Shown piece after piece: positions 50,687 through 58,507 of a DNA stretch of 64,000 bases; the first letter of the stretch is position 1, and each line of letters opens with the position of its first letter. Below the pieces are notes generated by a model that saw only the letters and a list, made by a program, of their open reading frames with translations, searched no databases and had not been told where the DNA came from. Both the position numbers and the translations under genes were made by a program. The DNA lies in NCBI GenBank assembly GCA_965222895.1, contig CBDCVB010000001.1:744001-808000 (forward strand), read 5' to 3'. This stretch comes from Bin87 sp965222895 (GTDB lineage Bacteria > Chloroflexota > Dehalococcoidia > Lucifugimonadales > UBA3495).

Positions 50687-50929
50687 TTACTTGCTGAAAT
50701 AGTCGTAGTTTTTCTGGATGTATTCCTCATACATACCAGGAACCGCTTCCTCAGCGAAGATGGCGGTGACGGGACAAACCGGCTCACAGGCGGCGCAGTC
50801 AATGCACTCGTCCGGGCTGATGTAGTACATATCATCGTCATCGGTAGTGTAAATGCAGTCTACCGGGCAAACGTCTACGCACGCGGCATCTTTGACGCCC
50901 TCACATGGTGCGGTAATGATGTAGGTCAT
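50687..50929 (-). CDS. Ferredoxin, 7Fe (3Fe-4S/4Fe-4S) type
   Basis: An 80-residue soluble electron carrier. TAPCEGVKDAACVDVCPVDCI and DECIDCAACEPVCPV carry the Cys residues for one [3Fe-4S] and one [4Fe-4S] cluster, typical of FdxA ferredoxins with the long acidic loop TTDDDDMYYIS. ATG 50929 follows GAGGG. It is not in an operon with a reductase here. It could serve many oxidoreductases in the window. Confidence 0.93.
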   Translation of the reverse strand: MTYIITAPCEGVKDAACVDVCPVDCIYTTDDDDMYYISPDECIDCAACEPVCPVTAIFAEEAVPGMYEEYIQKNYDYFSK

Positions 50930-51084
50930 AGCGGCATTCCCTCAAAGGATGTGTTGCGGGTAAGGGTGGCAAAGCCCACCGTCGGGTCGCCATTTATCAG
51001 TGCCGGAATTATAGCATGGCAAGTAGTGAATGCAACCGGAACGCCCCTAAATATTGGCCGTGCGAGGCGCAAAAAGGCCGCCGG

Positions 51085-51519
51085 TTACACTCGGGTAAAG
51101 CGCTTTTTGGTGGACAGGGTCACGAAGGTTTGGGTCTTTTGGACGCCTTCGATCACGCCGATACGGGTGCGGAGGAAATCGCCCAGGCTCTCTGCGGATT
51201 CCAGCGCCGTCCACACGAAGACGTCGTAGGGGCCGGTGGCAACCACAACATAGTGGGCTTCGTCGAGCTTTGCAATGGACTCCGCCACCGCGTCCGACTT
51301 ACCGGGGCCGGTCTCCAGGCCGATCAGGGCGGTCGTGCCATAGCCCATCTTCTCCAGGTTGGGCACCGCCACCACGTGCACGATGTCGTCATTGATGAGG
51401 CGGCGCAACCGACGGCGCACCGTCCCCTCGCTCACACCCACAGCACGAGCGATCTTAGCGTTGGACGCACGCCCGTCCGCCTGAAGAATGCCGATTATCC
51501 TGAGGTCAAGTTCATCCAT
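51085..51519 (-). CDS. Lrp/AsnC-family transcription regulator
   Basis: A 144-residue regulator. The N-terminal helix-turn-helix is MDELDLRIIGILQADGRASNAKIARAVGVSEGTVRRRLRRL, and the C-terminal RAM (ligand-binding) domain includes GLETGPGKSDAVAESIAKLDEAHYVVVATGPYDVFVWT. The full length matches the family. Lrp-type proteins sense amino acids and form octamers. No obvious target gene is adjacent; the 51520-51782 gap separates it from the EamA gene. No operator was identified. Confidence 0.9.
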   Translation of the reverse strand: MDELDLRIIGILQADGRASNAKIARAVGVSEGTVRRRLRRLINDDIVHVVAVPNLEKMGYGTTALIGLETGPGKSDAVAESIAKLDEAHYVVVATGPYDVFVWTALESAESLGDFLRTRIGVIEGVQKTQTFVTLSTKKRFTRV

Positions 51520-51782
51520 TATTTGGTAGTCCCCGCACGAAAGCCATCGGCTTTTGCCGGATGCCGTTCTGCGTAAAAGATTGCCAAAGGATGATATGCG
51601 TTATGGCGTCGGTTGTCAACAATTTCGGACGAAACAACAACCATTATTCGTGCACTATGCGACGGATTCGATTCCCGTCAACCGCGAAAGACGCATCATA
51701 TACGTAAGCGACCCCCCGGCCGACGCGTCGCCCGGCCAACAAACGAGGCCGTTTGTGCTCACGACGTCGGAAAACGTCGCGG

Positions 51783-52754
51783 TTAGCCGAGACTCAACGC
51801 GCCTACGCCACCCACAATCATCAGAATCGACGCTCCCTTTACCGCCAGCGCCCTTGGGGTAAGCGTCTCGTCCAGCAGGCGCCAGCGCACCCGGGACAGT
51901 GCGGTGGACGCCACGAATACGAACAGCGGTCGGGTCGCCAGCATGGCGGCCACCAGCGACGCCGGGCCCAGGCTGTAGGCGTACACCATAAGCAATATGG
52001 ACACCGCCGGCATGATTGATTCACCGAATATCAGCATCGCCAATACCTGGGGCTGCCGAACCGCCGAGAGCAGGCGCGGGCCGCCGGTCAATCCCACCAG
52101 GCAAAAGACCAGCCCCACCGTGGCCTGCTGCATCCCGAACACGGTGAGCACCGGCAAGCCGGCATTCAACGCGGCCTTGGCTATCACGAAGCTGGATGCG
52201 ACACACAGTGCGCTCACCAACAGCAACAGCGGACCCATACTCCCGATACGGGCCAGGCCGCGGTTGCTGACGGCGTTGGTTTCCGAAGTCGTTGCCACTG
52301 CTGACCGGGCGCGCATCCGGGCGTAAGGCGTTTCGTGGAACAATCGCAGCGAGATGAGCACAGCTCCGGCCACCACCAACCCGATGGCCGCCCACTGGAT
52401 TACAGAAATGCGCTCCCCCAGGAACAACAAAGCCAGAATGGCCACATAAATCGGATTGGTCTGCGAGATGGCAATGGCTCGGGATGCTTCCATCAACCGC
52501 AGGCCGCGGAAGAGCAACACTACCGAGCATCCCATCATCAATCCGGCCGCCATCGGAGCCAGCCCCACCGCCAGCGGCGTGCCGTCGGGTATACCCACTA
52601 CCAGCAGCGTAACGACTCCATACGACATACCGGTCAGGCCGCACCACAAACACAGCGGCGGCACGCTGTACAGGTGATACGACAGCAAACGCTTGTCGCA
52701 AACGCTGACAAAACAAAAGGCTATCGAACTGCCCAAAGCGAGGAGTAACCACAT
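51783..52754 (-). CDS. EamA/DMT-superfamily transporter
   Basis: A 323-residue, ten-helix membrane protein made of two EamA repeats (five helices each). GLRLMEASRAIAISQTNPIYVAILALLFLGERISVIQWAAIGLVVAGAVLIS is the typical end of the first repeat, and the second ends ...ASILMIVGGVGALSLG. A loop rich in Arg and Ser lies between. Members move amino acids, nucleotide sugars or metabolites out of or into the cell; the substrate is unknown. ATG 52754 starts it. It is followed 78 bases later on the same strand by none, and lies next to a DUF3800 gene. Confidence 0.87.
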   Translation of the reverse strand: MWLLLALGSSIAFCFVSVCDKRLLSYHLYSVPPLCLWCGLTGMSYGVVTLLVVGIPDGTPLAVGLAPMAAGLMMGCSVVLLFRGLRLMEASRAIAISQTNPIYVAILALLFLGERISVIQWAAIGLVVAGAVLISLRLFHETPYARMRARSAVATTSETNAVSNRGLARIGSMGPLLLLVSALCVASSFVIAKAALNAGLPVLTVFGMQQATVGLVFCLVGLTGGPRLLSAVRQPQVLAMLIFGESIMPAVSILLMVYAYSLGPASLVAAMLATRPLFVFVASTALSRVRWRLLDETLTPRALAVKGASILMIVGGVGALSLG

Positions 52755-52831
52755 CTGATCAAGCCCGCACGATACGAGAACGGCGTTCAGGTTGGTAAAC
52801 CAAGCATGGCGCGCCCACTATCGGATCAATC

Positions 52832-53569
52832 CTAACGTTCGCCCGAAGCCAAGAACTGTAGCCCATACCGTGTCTCGCCATTTGCAATATGCATGTCGCG
52901 CGTCAGACGCTGGATCGTTCGGTACCACCGCCAAATAGCCAGTAGATATTCGTCAGAATACGGCGGGGATTGAGAGTTTAGCTCGTTTTCTTGAAAAACC
53001 CGAACAACGTATGCGCACATATCGGCAATTTGAATGCCGGCACTGGTCGCCGAATCAACAAACGCCGGAGTGTCCGATATATGGATGCTGCTCTGACCTT
53101 CAACAGACCGGAAAAGATAGTTTGAGAAGAAGCCGCTGATCCTCCCAAACCGAGTTCCCCTACCATCGAACAGCACATTTGCGAATGAGTTCCGTTCACC
53201 CGCCAATAACTCAATGCGTTGCAGCAAATAACGGAACCTATTCCCCAATTGGTCTTCCATATGCAGAGGTTGATTAAATGGGCTTCGCATGATGCTGGCA
53301 AAAACGGCGACTGGTAAAGTCCCTAAGGTGGAGAAAAATTCCTCCGCGAACAATCGCTTTATGCGTTTGTCAGTGAAGGCCGTCTTTTTGAGCAAATTTT
53401 TGCCCTTGAGTTCAGCGTTTTCCGATCGCAGGATATCCCGTTTAAGGGCATAGAGCCTACGGGTGATGTCCCGAGCGTCCTGCTCATCACAACAGACTGC
53501 AACCACAGCGGGGCGAGTGCTTGCGTCGTTGGGATTTGGCAGGCCACTTTCGTCAATGAATGCCAGCAT
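52832..53569 (-). CDS. DUF3800-domain protein
   Basis: A 245-residue member of DUF3800, whose members have an RNase H-like fold. The first motif LAFIDESG (Asp, Glu) and the C-terminal ADMCAYVVR near FVDSATSAGIQIADMC carry the conserved acids. Family members occur in defence islands, and a nuclease role has been proposed from the fold. ATG 53569 is the start. A strong promoter oriented away (53602-53630) begins immediately upstream on the other strand. Confidence 0.85.
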   Translation of the reverse strand: MLAFIDESGLPNPNDASTRPAVVAVCCDEQDARDITRRLYALKRDILRSENAELKGKNLLKKTAFTDKRIKRLFAEEFFSTLGTLPVAVFASIMRSPFNQPLHMEDQLGNRFRYLLQRIELLAGERNSFANVLFDGRGTRFGRISGFFSNYLFRSVEGQSSIHISDTPAFVDSATSAGIQIADMCAYVVRVFQENELNSQSPPYSDEYLLAIWRWYRTIQRLTRDMHIANGETRYGLQFLASGER

Positions 53570-53601
53570 ATTTTGCCTCGATCACGGTTCTTATACAAAA
53601 T

Positions 53602-53630
53602 TTGACGATTCTAAGCCGTTAGCGTATTAT
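53602..53630 (+). promoter_or_regulatory. Sigma-70-type promoter
   Basis: TTGACG at 53602-53607, a 17-base spacer and TATTAT at 53625-53630, close to consensus at ideal spacing. It points to the right, away from the DUF3800 gene, and no protein gene follows in that direction before a terminator at 53730-53774. It should produce a transcript of about 135 nt starting near 53637. Confidence 0.55.
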
Positions 53631-53636
53631 CAAAGC

Positions 53637-53774
53637 AGTGTCAGACGCAATGTGTAGTAGCATTACCTCTGGCGCTTTTTTGAGGAGGTTGGCACTATTG
53701 GAGACTGATAGCCATGTCGCCAACCCTGCCCGGGACGTTTGTAACCTCCATGGTTGAATGCGTCCCGGTTTTTT
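53637..53774 (+). ncRNA. Candidate small RNA
   Basis: A region bounded by a good promoter and a terminator with six Ts, with no ORF of note. It can fold GGTTGGC (53687-53693) with GCCAACC (53719-53725), or GGAGGTT (53684-53690) with AACCTCC (53743-53749) in the terminator loop; the two are mutually exclusive. A small inner stem GGCACTAT / ATAGCC also fits. It does not show the signature of SRP, tmRNA, RNase P or 6S RNA that I can detect. Function unknown. Confidence 0.4.
53730..53774 (+). terminator. Rho-independent terminator of the small-RNA candidate
   Basis: CCGGGACG / CGTCCCGG stem with a 23-base loop, followed immediately by TTTTTT at 53769-53774. It also lies 23 bases beyond the stop of the DCC-family gene on the other strand and could influence that, but the U-tract is on the plus strand. 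Confidence 0.65.
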
Positions 53775-53796
53775 ATGTACCGTTGTCGTTCTTACC

Positions 53797-54186
53797 TCAC
53801 AGCTCACACTGCTCCCCACAATCTTCCCCCCGACCCAGCCAAACGCCAATCCGCATCCGGTTGCGGGCAAAGCTTCGGTAGAAGGCGTCGAACGCGGGAC
53901 GCGCCGGCCACCAGCCTGTCCAGGTTATCAGCCAGCCCAGGCCAGCCAGCCGATAACCCTCCCGCAAACTGTCCATCCCTACCGTCACGCTCCCGTCGGT
54001 CCGGATGCCATACAGAGCAGCATCCACCTGTTCCGCCGTAAGCCCGTAGGCCGCGGCATCAAAACCCTCCGCCGAAATGTCCACTGCATCAATGGACTGA
54101 GGCCGGCGGCGGTGCAGCCACAGCACCTCCCGACTGCACACCGGACACGCGCCGTCGTACAGCAGTTGGTAGCGGTCGGTCGCCAT
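53797..54186 (-). CDS. DCC-family (DUF393) thiol oxidoreductase-like protein
   Basis: A 129-residue protein starting YQLLYDGACPVCSREVLWLHRR, the DGxCPxC signature of the DCC (YuxK) family, with VGMDSLREGYRLAGLGWLITWTGW near the end. ATG 54186 follows GGAGGCGGCG. The two cysteines suggest a thioredoxin-fold redox function in the cytoplasm. It begins 27 bases after the ICL-type gene and may be co-transcribed. Confidence 0.88.
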   Translation of the reverse strand: MATDRYQLLYDGACPVCSREVLWLHRRRPQSIDAVDISAEGFDAAAYGLTAEQVDAALYGIRTDGSVTVGMDSLREGYRLAGLGWLITWTGWWPARPAFDAFYRSFARNRMRIGVWLGRGEDCGEQCEL

Positions 54187-54212
54187 CGCCGCCTCCATAT
54201 CCAACATCGAGG

Positions 54213-55145
54213 TTAGTCGTCAGCCGGGGTTGGCACGGCGGTGTCGGCTGCCATCTGCGCGGCTTGGGCCGCGGCCAGCGCCGCTACGTCGGTACCCACG
54301 TCCTGCACGCCGTACTTCTTCTCCAGCTCGTAAATGGCATCCAGACCAAGCACCGACGCCACGTCCCAGCGGGTGCCATAGCGCTCCGGGTCCACCTTGC
54401 CGACGGCCATCAGTTCTTCGTAGGCCGCGCGCACCTGCTTGTAGATGAGCCAGATGGTGCTGCCGCAAATCATCAGCTTGTAGCCCAACTCCTGCATCGT
54501 CTGCGTGGTGGCCAAGTCGCCGTTGTACATCATGCCCAGGTCGCCTAGGTCGGTGGCATAACGCTGGATATCGTCCTGCGACTTGATGCCATCCACGAAC
54601 ACGAGATCGGCGCCGGCATCGGCATAGGCCCGGCAGCGTTGCACCGTATCTTCCCAGCCGTTAACGGCGTAGGCGTCGCAGCGTGCGATTATTACAAAGT
54701 CCGGGTCGGTGCGGGCGTCCAGGGCGGCGCGGAGTTTCTGCACGTGCTCCTCTACGGGCACGACCTGCTTGCCGGCAAAAAAGCCGCACTTTTTGGGAAA
54801 CACCTGGTCTTCCAGGTGAATGGCCGCCACGCCAGCCGACTCGTACTCGCGGACCGTGCGGTGTACGTTCAGCGGGTTGCCGTAGCCAGTGTCGGCGTCG
54901 CAAATTACCGGTATGTTGACGGCGTCAGCAATATATTTGGCGTTGGACACCATCTCGGTCATGGTGATCAGGCCAACATCAGGAAAGCCGCGTTCGGCGG
55001 CAGTGCCGGCGCCGGTCATATACACGGCCTGGTGCCCCACGTCTTCGGCGATGCGGGCGTGCAGGGCATTCAACACGAAAGGCGCAACGATCAGCTGGTC
55101 AGACGCCAGCATCCGGCGCAGTCGGCTAGCAGCTTTCATAGTCAT
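54213..55145 (-). CDS. Isocitrate lyase / PEP-mutase superfamily lyase
   Basis: A 310-residue TIM-barrel enzyme. VAPFVLNALHARIAEDVGHQAVYMTGAG, PVICDADTGYGNPLNVHRTVREYESAGVAAIHLEDQVFPKKCGFFAGK, VIIARCDAY and DLVFVDGIKS are typical. In the catalytic KKCG[HR] motif the sequence is KKCGF, so the residue after Gly, usually His, is Phe. Related enzymes are 2-methylisocitrate lyase, oxaloacetate decarboxylase and dimethylmalate lyase. ATG 55145 follows GGAGGTAC. Its product could enter the TCA cycle, but no prp operon is nearby. Confidence 0.88.
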   Translation of the reverse strand: MTMKAASRLRRMLASDQLIVAPFVLNALHARIAEDVGHQAVYMTGAGTAAERGFPDVGLITMTEMVSNAKYIADAVNIPVICDADTGYGNPLNVHRTVREYESAGVAAIHLEDQVFPKKCGFFAGKQVVPVEEHVQKLRAALDARTDPDFVIIARCDAYAVNGWEDTVQRCRAYADAGADLVFVDGIKSQDDIQRYATDLGDLGMMYNGDLATTQTMQELGYKLMICGSTIWLIYKQVRAAYEELMAVGKVDPERYGTRWDVASVLGLDAIYELEKKYGVQDVGTDVAALAAAQAAQMAADTAVPTPADD

Positions 55146-55174
55146 GGCAGATTGTACCTCCGGTAGTCTTTTTT

Positions 55175-55362
55175 ACATGGATGAACAGGATAGATACGAT
55201 TGATAGTAAGAGAAAATTGCGAAACTTGGGTGTGTTGACAAATACCGTCATTTGCGAAAGCATCGTCATTCCCGCGCAAGCGGGAATCCAGTGGCCGAAG
55301 TCGTTAATCACGGTTCTCATTCTTTCATCATATCCTCTCTGGACTCCCGCTTTCGCGGGAGT
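55175..55362. repeat. Cluster of dispersed repeats upstream of the lyase
   Basis: An inverted copy of the TGGATGAACAGGATAGA unit at about 55179-55195, CATTCCCGCGCAAGCGGGAA at 55267-55286 (stem CCCGC..GCGGG) and ACTCCCGCTTTCGCGGGAGT at 55343-55362. The same unit types make up the interior of the 15.2-kb element, though in different order. Confidence 0.65.
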
Positions 55363-55492
55363 GAAGGGTGGGTTTGCTAATTGTTAACAGGCTCTAATGC
55401 AAAACCGACTGCTCCGTGGCGGATGCGCACGAGCGACGGGCCAGGGGTGTATCGGTGAAGTTCGACGAGCCGGTTAGAGCGCCTTCGGACGC

Positions 55493-55879
55493 TTACCCGG
55501 CGGCGAGTGTTTCTGCATCGGCAATGTAATCGGCGGTTTCCCTGATGCGACGCTCGGTGTGCCGGTTGCATGCGCCGGTGTAGAAACAAGCGCCGTGCAG
55601 TTGGCTGAGGCGGCTGTAGTAACGGCCCGGTAGCGACGCAGCGGCTGGGTCTGAAGAAACCAGGTTGTCGAGGCCGTCGCTGGTGAGACCAGTAGGGCCG
55701 GGCTGCTCGCCGGTGCGGGCCAGTAGCAGGGCGTCAGTGGCGCGTTTCGTAGCGCACCAGGCCTTTTCCGCGGCGTCGCGGATGTCGCCCTGTTCGAGGC
55801 GTTCGACCGCTTGGGAGTGCATCTGGCGAGCGTCGGCAAAGAGCTCGTCGATTCGTTCTCGCATGGAAGTAGTAGTCAC
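55493..55879 (-). CDS. HEPN-like small protein
   Basis: A 128-residue all-helical protein. RIDELFADARQMHSQAVERLEQGDIRDAAEKAWCATKRATDALLLARTG fits the first helices of the HEPN/PaREP1 group (helical, nucleotide or RNA binding). The catalytic R-x4-6-H motif of HEPN RNases is not clear (CNRHTERR is a possible relic). GTG 55879 follows GGAG. No nucleotidyltransferase (MNT) partner is adjacent, which weakens a toxin-antitoxin role. Confidence 0.55.
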   Translation of the reverse strand: MTTTSMRERIDELFADARQMHSQAVERLEQGDIRDAAEKAWCATKRATDALLLARTGEQPGPTGLTSDGLDNLVSSDPAAASLPGRYYSRLSQLHGACFYTGACNRHTERRIRETADYIADAETLAAG

Positions 55880-56034
55880 CTGGGGACTCCTGCGATTGTC
55901 AGGACGTATCTTACCACCTTGAGTTTGGCGGCGGGGTAAAGGAACTTCGGGGCCGGTGGCATTAAAGCTCCGGTGTGGGGTGTCGGGCAGCGGCCGGCCG
56001 GCATTAACCGTGGCAAGATGATTGTCAACAGGCG

Positions 56035-56742
56035 CTAGAAAATACGGTCGGTCTCCGCCACCAGCGGCGGCACAATGGCTTCCATCCAGGGCACCATATC
56101 GCGCAGCACTTCAACCGGTATTTCGTGCCCCATGCTGTACTCGTTGTAGGACAGAGTGTAGCCCTCTGCATCCAGGAACTCACGAGTCCGACGGGCGCTG
56201 TCCATCGACACCTGCTGGTCATGCAAGCCGTGTGCGACGAACACCGGCTGATTGCGATGGTTGGGCAGCTGCGGTCGCAGCACCTCGGGATCAGGCAGCG
56301 AGGCGCTGAGGGCGATCAACGCCGCAAACTGGTCGGGCCGTGGCAATCCCATCCGGTAAGTCATCCCGCCGCCCTGGGAGAACCCCAGCAGCATCGTGCG
56401 GCCGTCGTCGGCCTTGAATTCCGCGAACGCCTGGGCAAAGAAGTCATCCAGCAAGCCTTCCGCCTCGGCGTAGTGCTCATCGGTAGCCTGTCCCCGCGGT
56501 GGATGCCAGCCGTAGCCAACCATGCCCGGCCCCAGCTCAAACGGGATCGGCGCGTTGGGGCACACGTACACGTAGCCCTTGCGATTGATGGACGGCGCCA
56601 ACCCCGCCAAATCCTGCATATTGGCGCCAAACCCATGCAGCATAACCACCACTGGATACTGGTGGTCGGCGTCGTAATCGTCAGGGAAAATGGCCATGTA
56701 GTGCAAACCGTCGCCGGCCACCCGGCGCTGTTCAGTGTGCAT
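56035..56742 (-). CDS. Phospholipase/carboxylesterase-family hydrolase
   Basis: A 235-residue alpha/beta hydrolase. The oxyanion strand is VVVMLHGFGANMQDL, the nucleophile is Ser in TMLLGFSQGGGMTYRM, the acid Asp in PVFVAHGLHDQQVS, and His in YSMGHEIPVEVL. This order and length fit the bacterial carboxylesterase group related to YpfH and dienelactone hydrolase. ATG 56742 follows AAGGAGTAC. Probably cytoplasmic as no signal peptide is seen. Substrate unknown. Confidence 0.88.
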   Translation of the reverse strand: MHTEQRRVAGDGLHYMAIFPDDYDADHQYPVVVMLHGFGANMQDLAGLAPSINRKGYVYVCPNAPIPFELGPGMVGYGWHPPRGQATDEHYAEAEGLLDDFFAQAFAEFKADDGRTMLLGFSQGGGMTYRMGLPRPDQFAALIALSASLPDPEVLRPQLPNHRNQPVFVAHGLHDQQVSMDSARRTREFLDAEGYTLSYNEYSMGHEIPVEVLRDMVPWMEAIVPPLVAETDRIF

Positions 56743-56783
56743 GGAATGTACTCCTTATCGTCCGGTCTGATTCAGTAAAAGGA

Positions 56784-57497
56784 CTACGGGATGTCGCCAC
56801 GCAGACGGCGATTCTCTGCCTGTAGCCGCGCTAGCTCTGCCTGCAGATTACCTTGTGCTTCCCGCGGGTTTTCGTATTCTGCGCCGGTTGCCGGGTCGTG
56901 TATCCGGAAGCGTCCGTTCCCCCAGCGGAAATCCAGGTTCAGCAGCGCGCTGGTTGACCCGATGGCTCCGTCGGCATAACTCATTACCGGGAACTGTTCA
57001 TAAACGCCATTGACCAGCCCCTCACCGATGATGGGCTGGCCAAAGTGATTGCCACCGGAAGGGTCAAACCGCCAGTACTCGGGAACCCCCATCTCCCGGT
57101 AAATGTCCCGCTTTTCGACAGTGTCCCTCAGATATGTAGTATGGGATGCAACCTCCATCACGAAATCCGGCGGCTTGCCAACCTGCCGCTGGTCATACCC
57201 GTTCCGATCCCAAACCGCCTGCGTGTCAATGCCCAGCGCAACGAGGGTGTCCGGAACAACGTAAGGAGTGCGTCCCGTGGCCGGGTCGGTGTTGGCATAG
57301 TACACGGGAACTTCGTCGCTAACCAGGTTAGTAGGATGCCAGGGGAAATGTGCCCCCGGAGCCAAAATCATGTGAAGTCTTTCCCGCAAGTCGTTGATGG
57401 TAGGGGACTGCAGCATATCTTTGTGTACACGCTCGTGGTGAGGGAAAGGCTCCCAGTAATCAGGCGCCGGGTGGATTTTGGGCTTCGGGGTAGTCAT
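56784..57497 (-). CDS. Uma2-family protein with coiled-coil tail
   Basis: A 237-residue Uma2 variant. RTPYVVPDTLVALGI, KPPDFVMEVASHTTYLRDTVEKRDIYREMGVPEYWRFDPSG carry the core, with PPDFVMEVAS in place of APDIVVEVLS, and the tail ENPREAQGNLQAELARLQAENRRLRGDIP is a short coiled coil common in the long subtype. ATG 57497 follows GGGGAGACC; upstream frame is ignored. It belongs to the subgroup with N-terminal WEPFPHHERV. Function unknown. Confidence 0.85.
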   Translation of the reverse strand: MTTPKPKIHPAPDYWEPFPHHERVHKDMLQSPTINDLRERLHMILAPGAHFPWHPTNLVSDEVPVYYANTDPATGRTPYVVPDTLVALGIDTQAVWDRNGYDQRQVGKPPDFVMEVASHTTYLRDTVEKRDIYREMGVPEYWRFDPSGGNHFGQPIIGEGLVNGVYEQFPVMSYADGAIGSTSALLNLDFRWGNGRFRIHDPATGAEYENPREAQGNLQAELARLQAENRRLRGDIP

Positions 57498-57593
57498 AGC
57501 GGTCTCCCCAGTCGATAGCGGTAAGAGCAATGCATAACCGCATTATAGCGTGTCAATTCTACTCCCGCCGCCTCGATAGGACAGGGCTGGCGC

Positions 57594-57702
57594 GAGGGTG
57601 AGGGCCGTCCTCTCTCACGCACATCAGCCAGCGCAATCGGCGGCGTGGCCGTCGCCACGTTGACATCGGGGCCGTCGCCGAACACCCCAAACGGGTTCAG
57701 CG
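57594..57702 (-). pseudogene. Relic copy of the queuosine-transporter 3' end
   Basis: The reverse strand reads LNPFGVFGDGPDVNVATATPPIALAD, matching the tail SLNPFGVFGGADTNAAASAS of the transporter at 58508-59278, and the flanking GAGGG-CGTCCTCT-CGCACAT words are shared (4 mismatches in 25). The relic lacks the rest of the gene. It lies on the far side of hicBA from the intact transporter, so hicBA is bracketed by direct copies. Confidence 0.6.
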
Positions 57703-57811
57703 TGCATTGACGGTTTCCGGCGGACAACTGCGTTGGGACTGTGCTACGCTACGAGCAACGAGGGATCAAAGCCGGCGAAGCCAGCAGCGGAGCCAATTGC
57801 GGAGTTTATTG

Positions 57812-58054
57812 ATGAAGTACGAAGTCGTCCTCATCGAATCTGACGAAGGTTATGCGGTACATTGTCCAGCCTTGCCCGCGTGTTGGTCACAGGGCGCCAC
57901 CCTGGAAGAAGCGATTGATAATATCCGCGCTGCCATCTCCGAATATCTCGATTACGTTTCGGATAGAGCCACTCTGCGCAAGGAACAAATCCTCAATGAA
58001 GGACATCGGTCGGGGTTTCAGGTCGAGTTGCGTGAGATTCAAGTGCCGGTATAG
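57812..58054 (+). CDS. hicB: HicB-family antitoxin
   Basis: An 80-residue HicB antitoxin: MKYEVVLIESDEGYAVHCPALPACWSQGATLEEAIDNIRAAISEYLD. This is the partial RNase H-like fold that masks HicA; no separate DNA-binding domain is present, so DNA binding must use the fold or another protein. ATG 57812 follows GGAG at 9 bases. It is directly followed by the broken hicA. Gene order is hicB-hicA, reversed from the classic order. If hicA is dead, hicB is orphaned. Confidence 0.85.
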   Translation: MKYEVVLIESDEGYAVHCPALPACWSQGATLEEAIDNIRAAISEYLDYVSDRATLRKEQILNEGHRSGFQVELREIQVPV

Positions 58055-58266
58055 ATGCCCCGTTGCCCCGGCATCAACCACCAAAGAGCCATTCGAGCCT
58101 TCATGAGGGTTGGATTCCGGATTGAACTGCAGGGCAGCCACGTGATAATGGCCAACGGGGAAGTGGACCTGATGTTCCACGCAACAATCCCATCAATGCC
58201 TTTACGATGGGTGGCATCATAGTTCAGGCCGGTCTCACCGTGAGTGAGTTCAGGGATTTGCTGTAG
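58055..58266 (+). pseudogene. hicA: HicA-type mRNA interferase, frameshifted
   Basis: ATG 58055 touches the hicB stop (58052-58054). The frame reads MPRCPGINHQRAIRAFMRVG then FRIELQGSHVIMANGEVDLM, a HicA start with the catalytic His in GSHVIM. It then leaves frame at about 58171-58174. In the next frame it continues VPRNNPINAFTMGGIIVQAGLTVSEFRDLL to a stop at 58266, the normal HicA tail. One missing base restores a 70-residue HicA. The catalytic His remains, so correction of the frame would give a likely active toxin. Confidence 0.8.
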
Positions 58267-58507
58267 CCGTTAGCCGAACACGCCGGCCCCCGCTAGCGCC
58301 GTCAACAACCCGGCTGACCCAAATTGCCGCAACAGCCTTGCCCGGTCCGCAGCTTGCGCCAGTTGTTGGCCAACATAGCAGCGACCCACCGATGCCACTG
58401 GAGCTCGCTGCCGCGCAGATTGCCAACAGGCGCAAACTCTCCACGACCGTCTCCGCCGGCCTCCGGGCCAGGATGAGGGTCGTCCTCTTTTCCGCACATA
58501 TGCCGAA

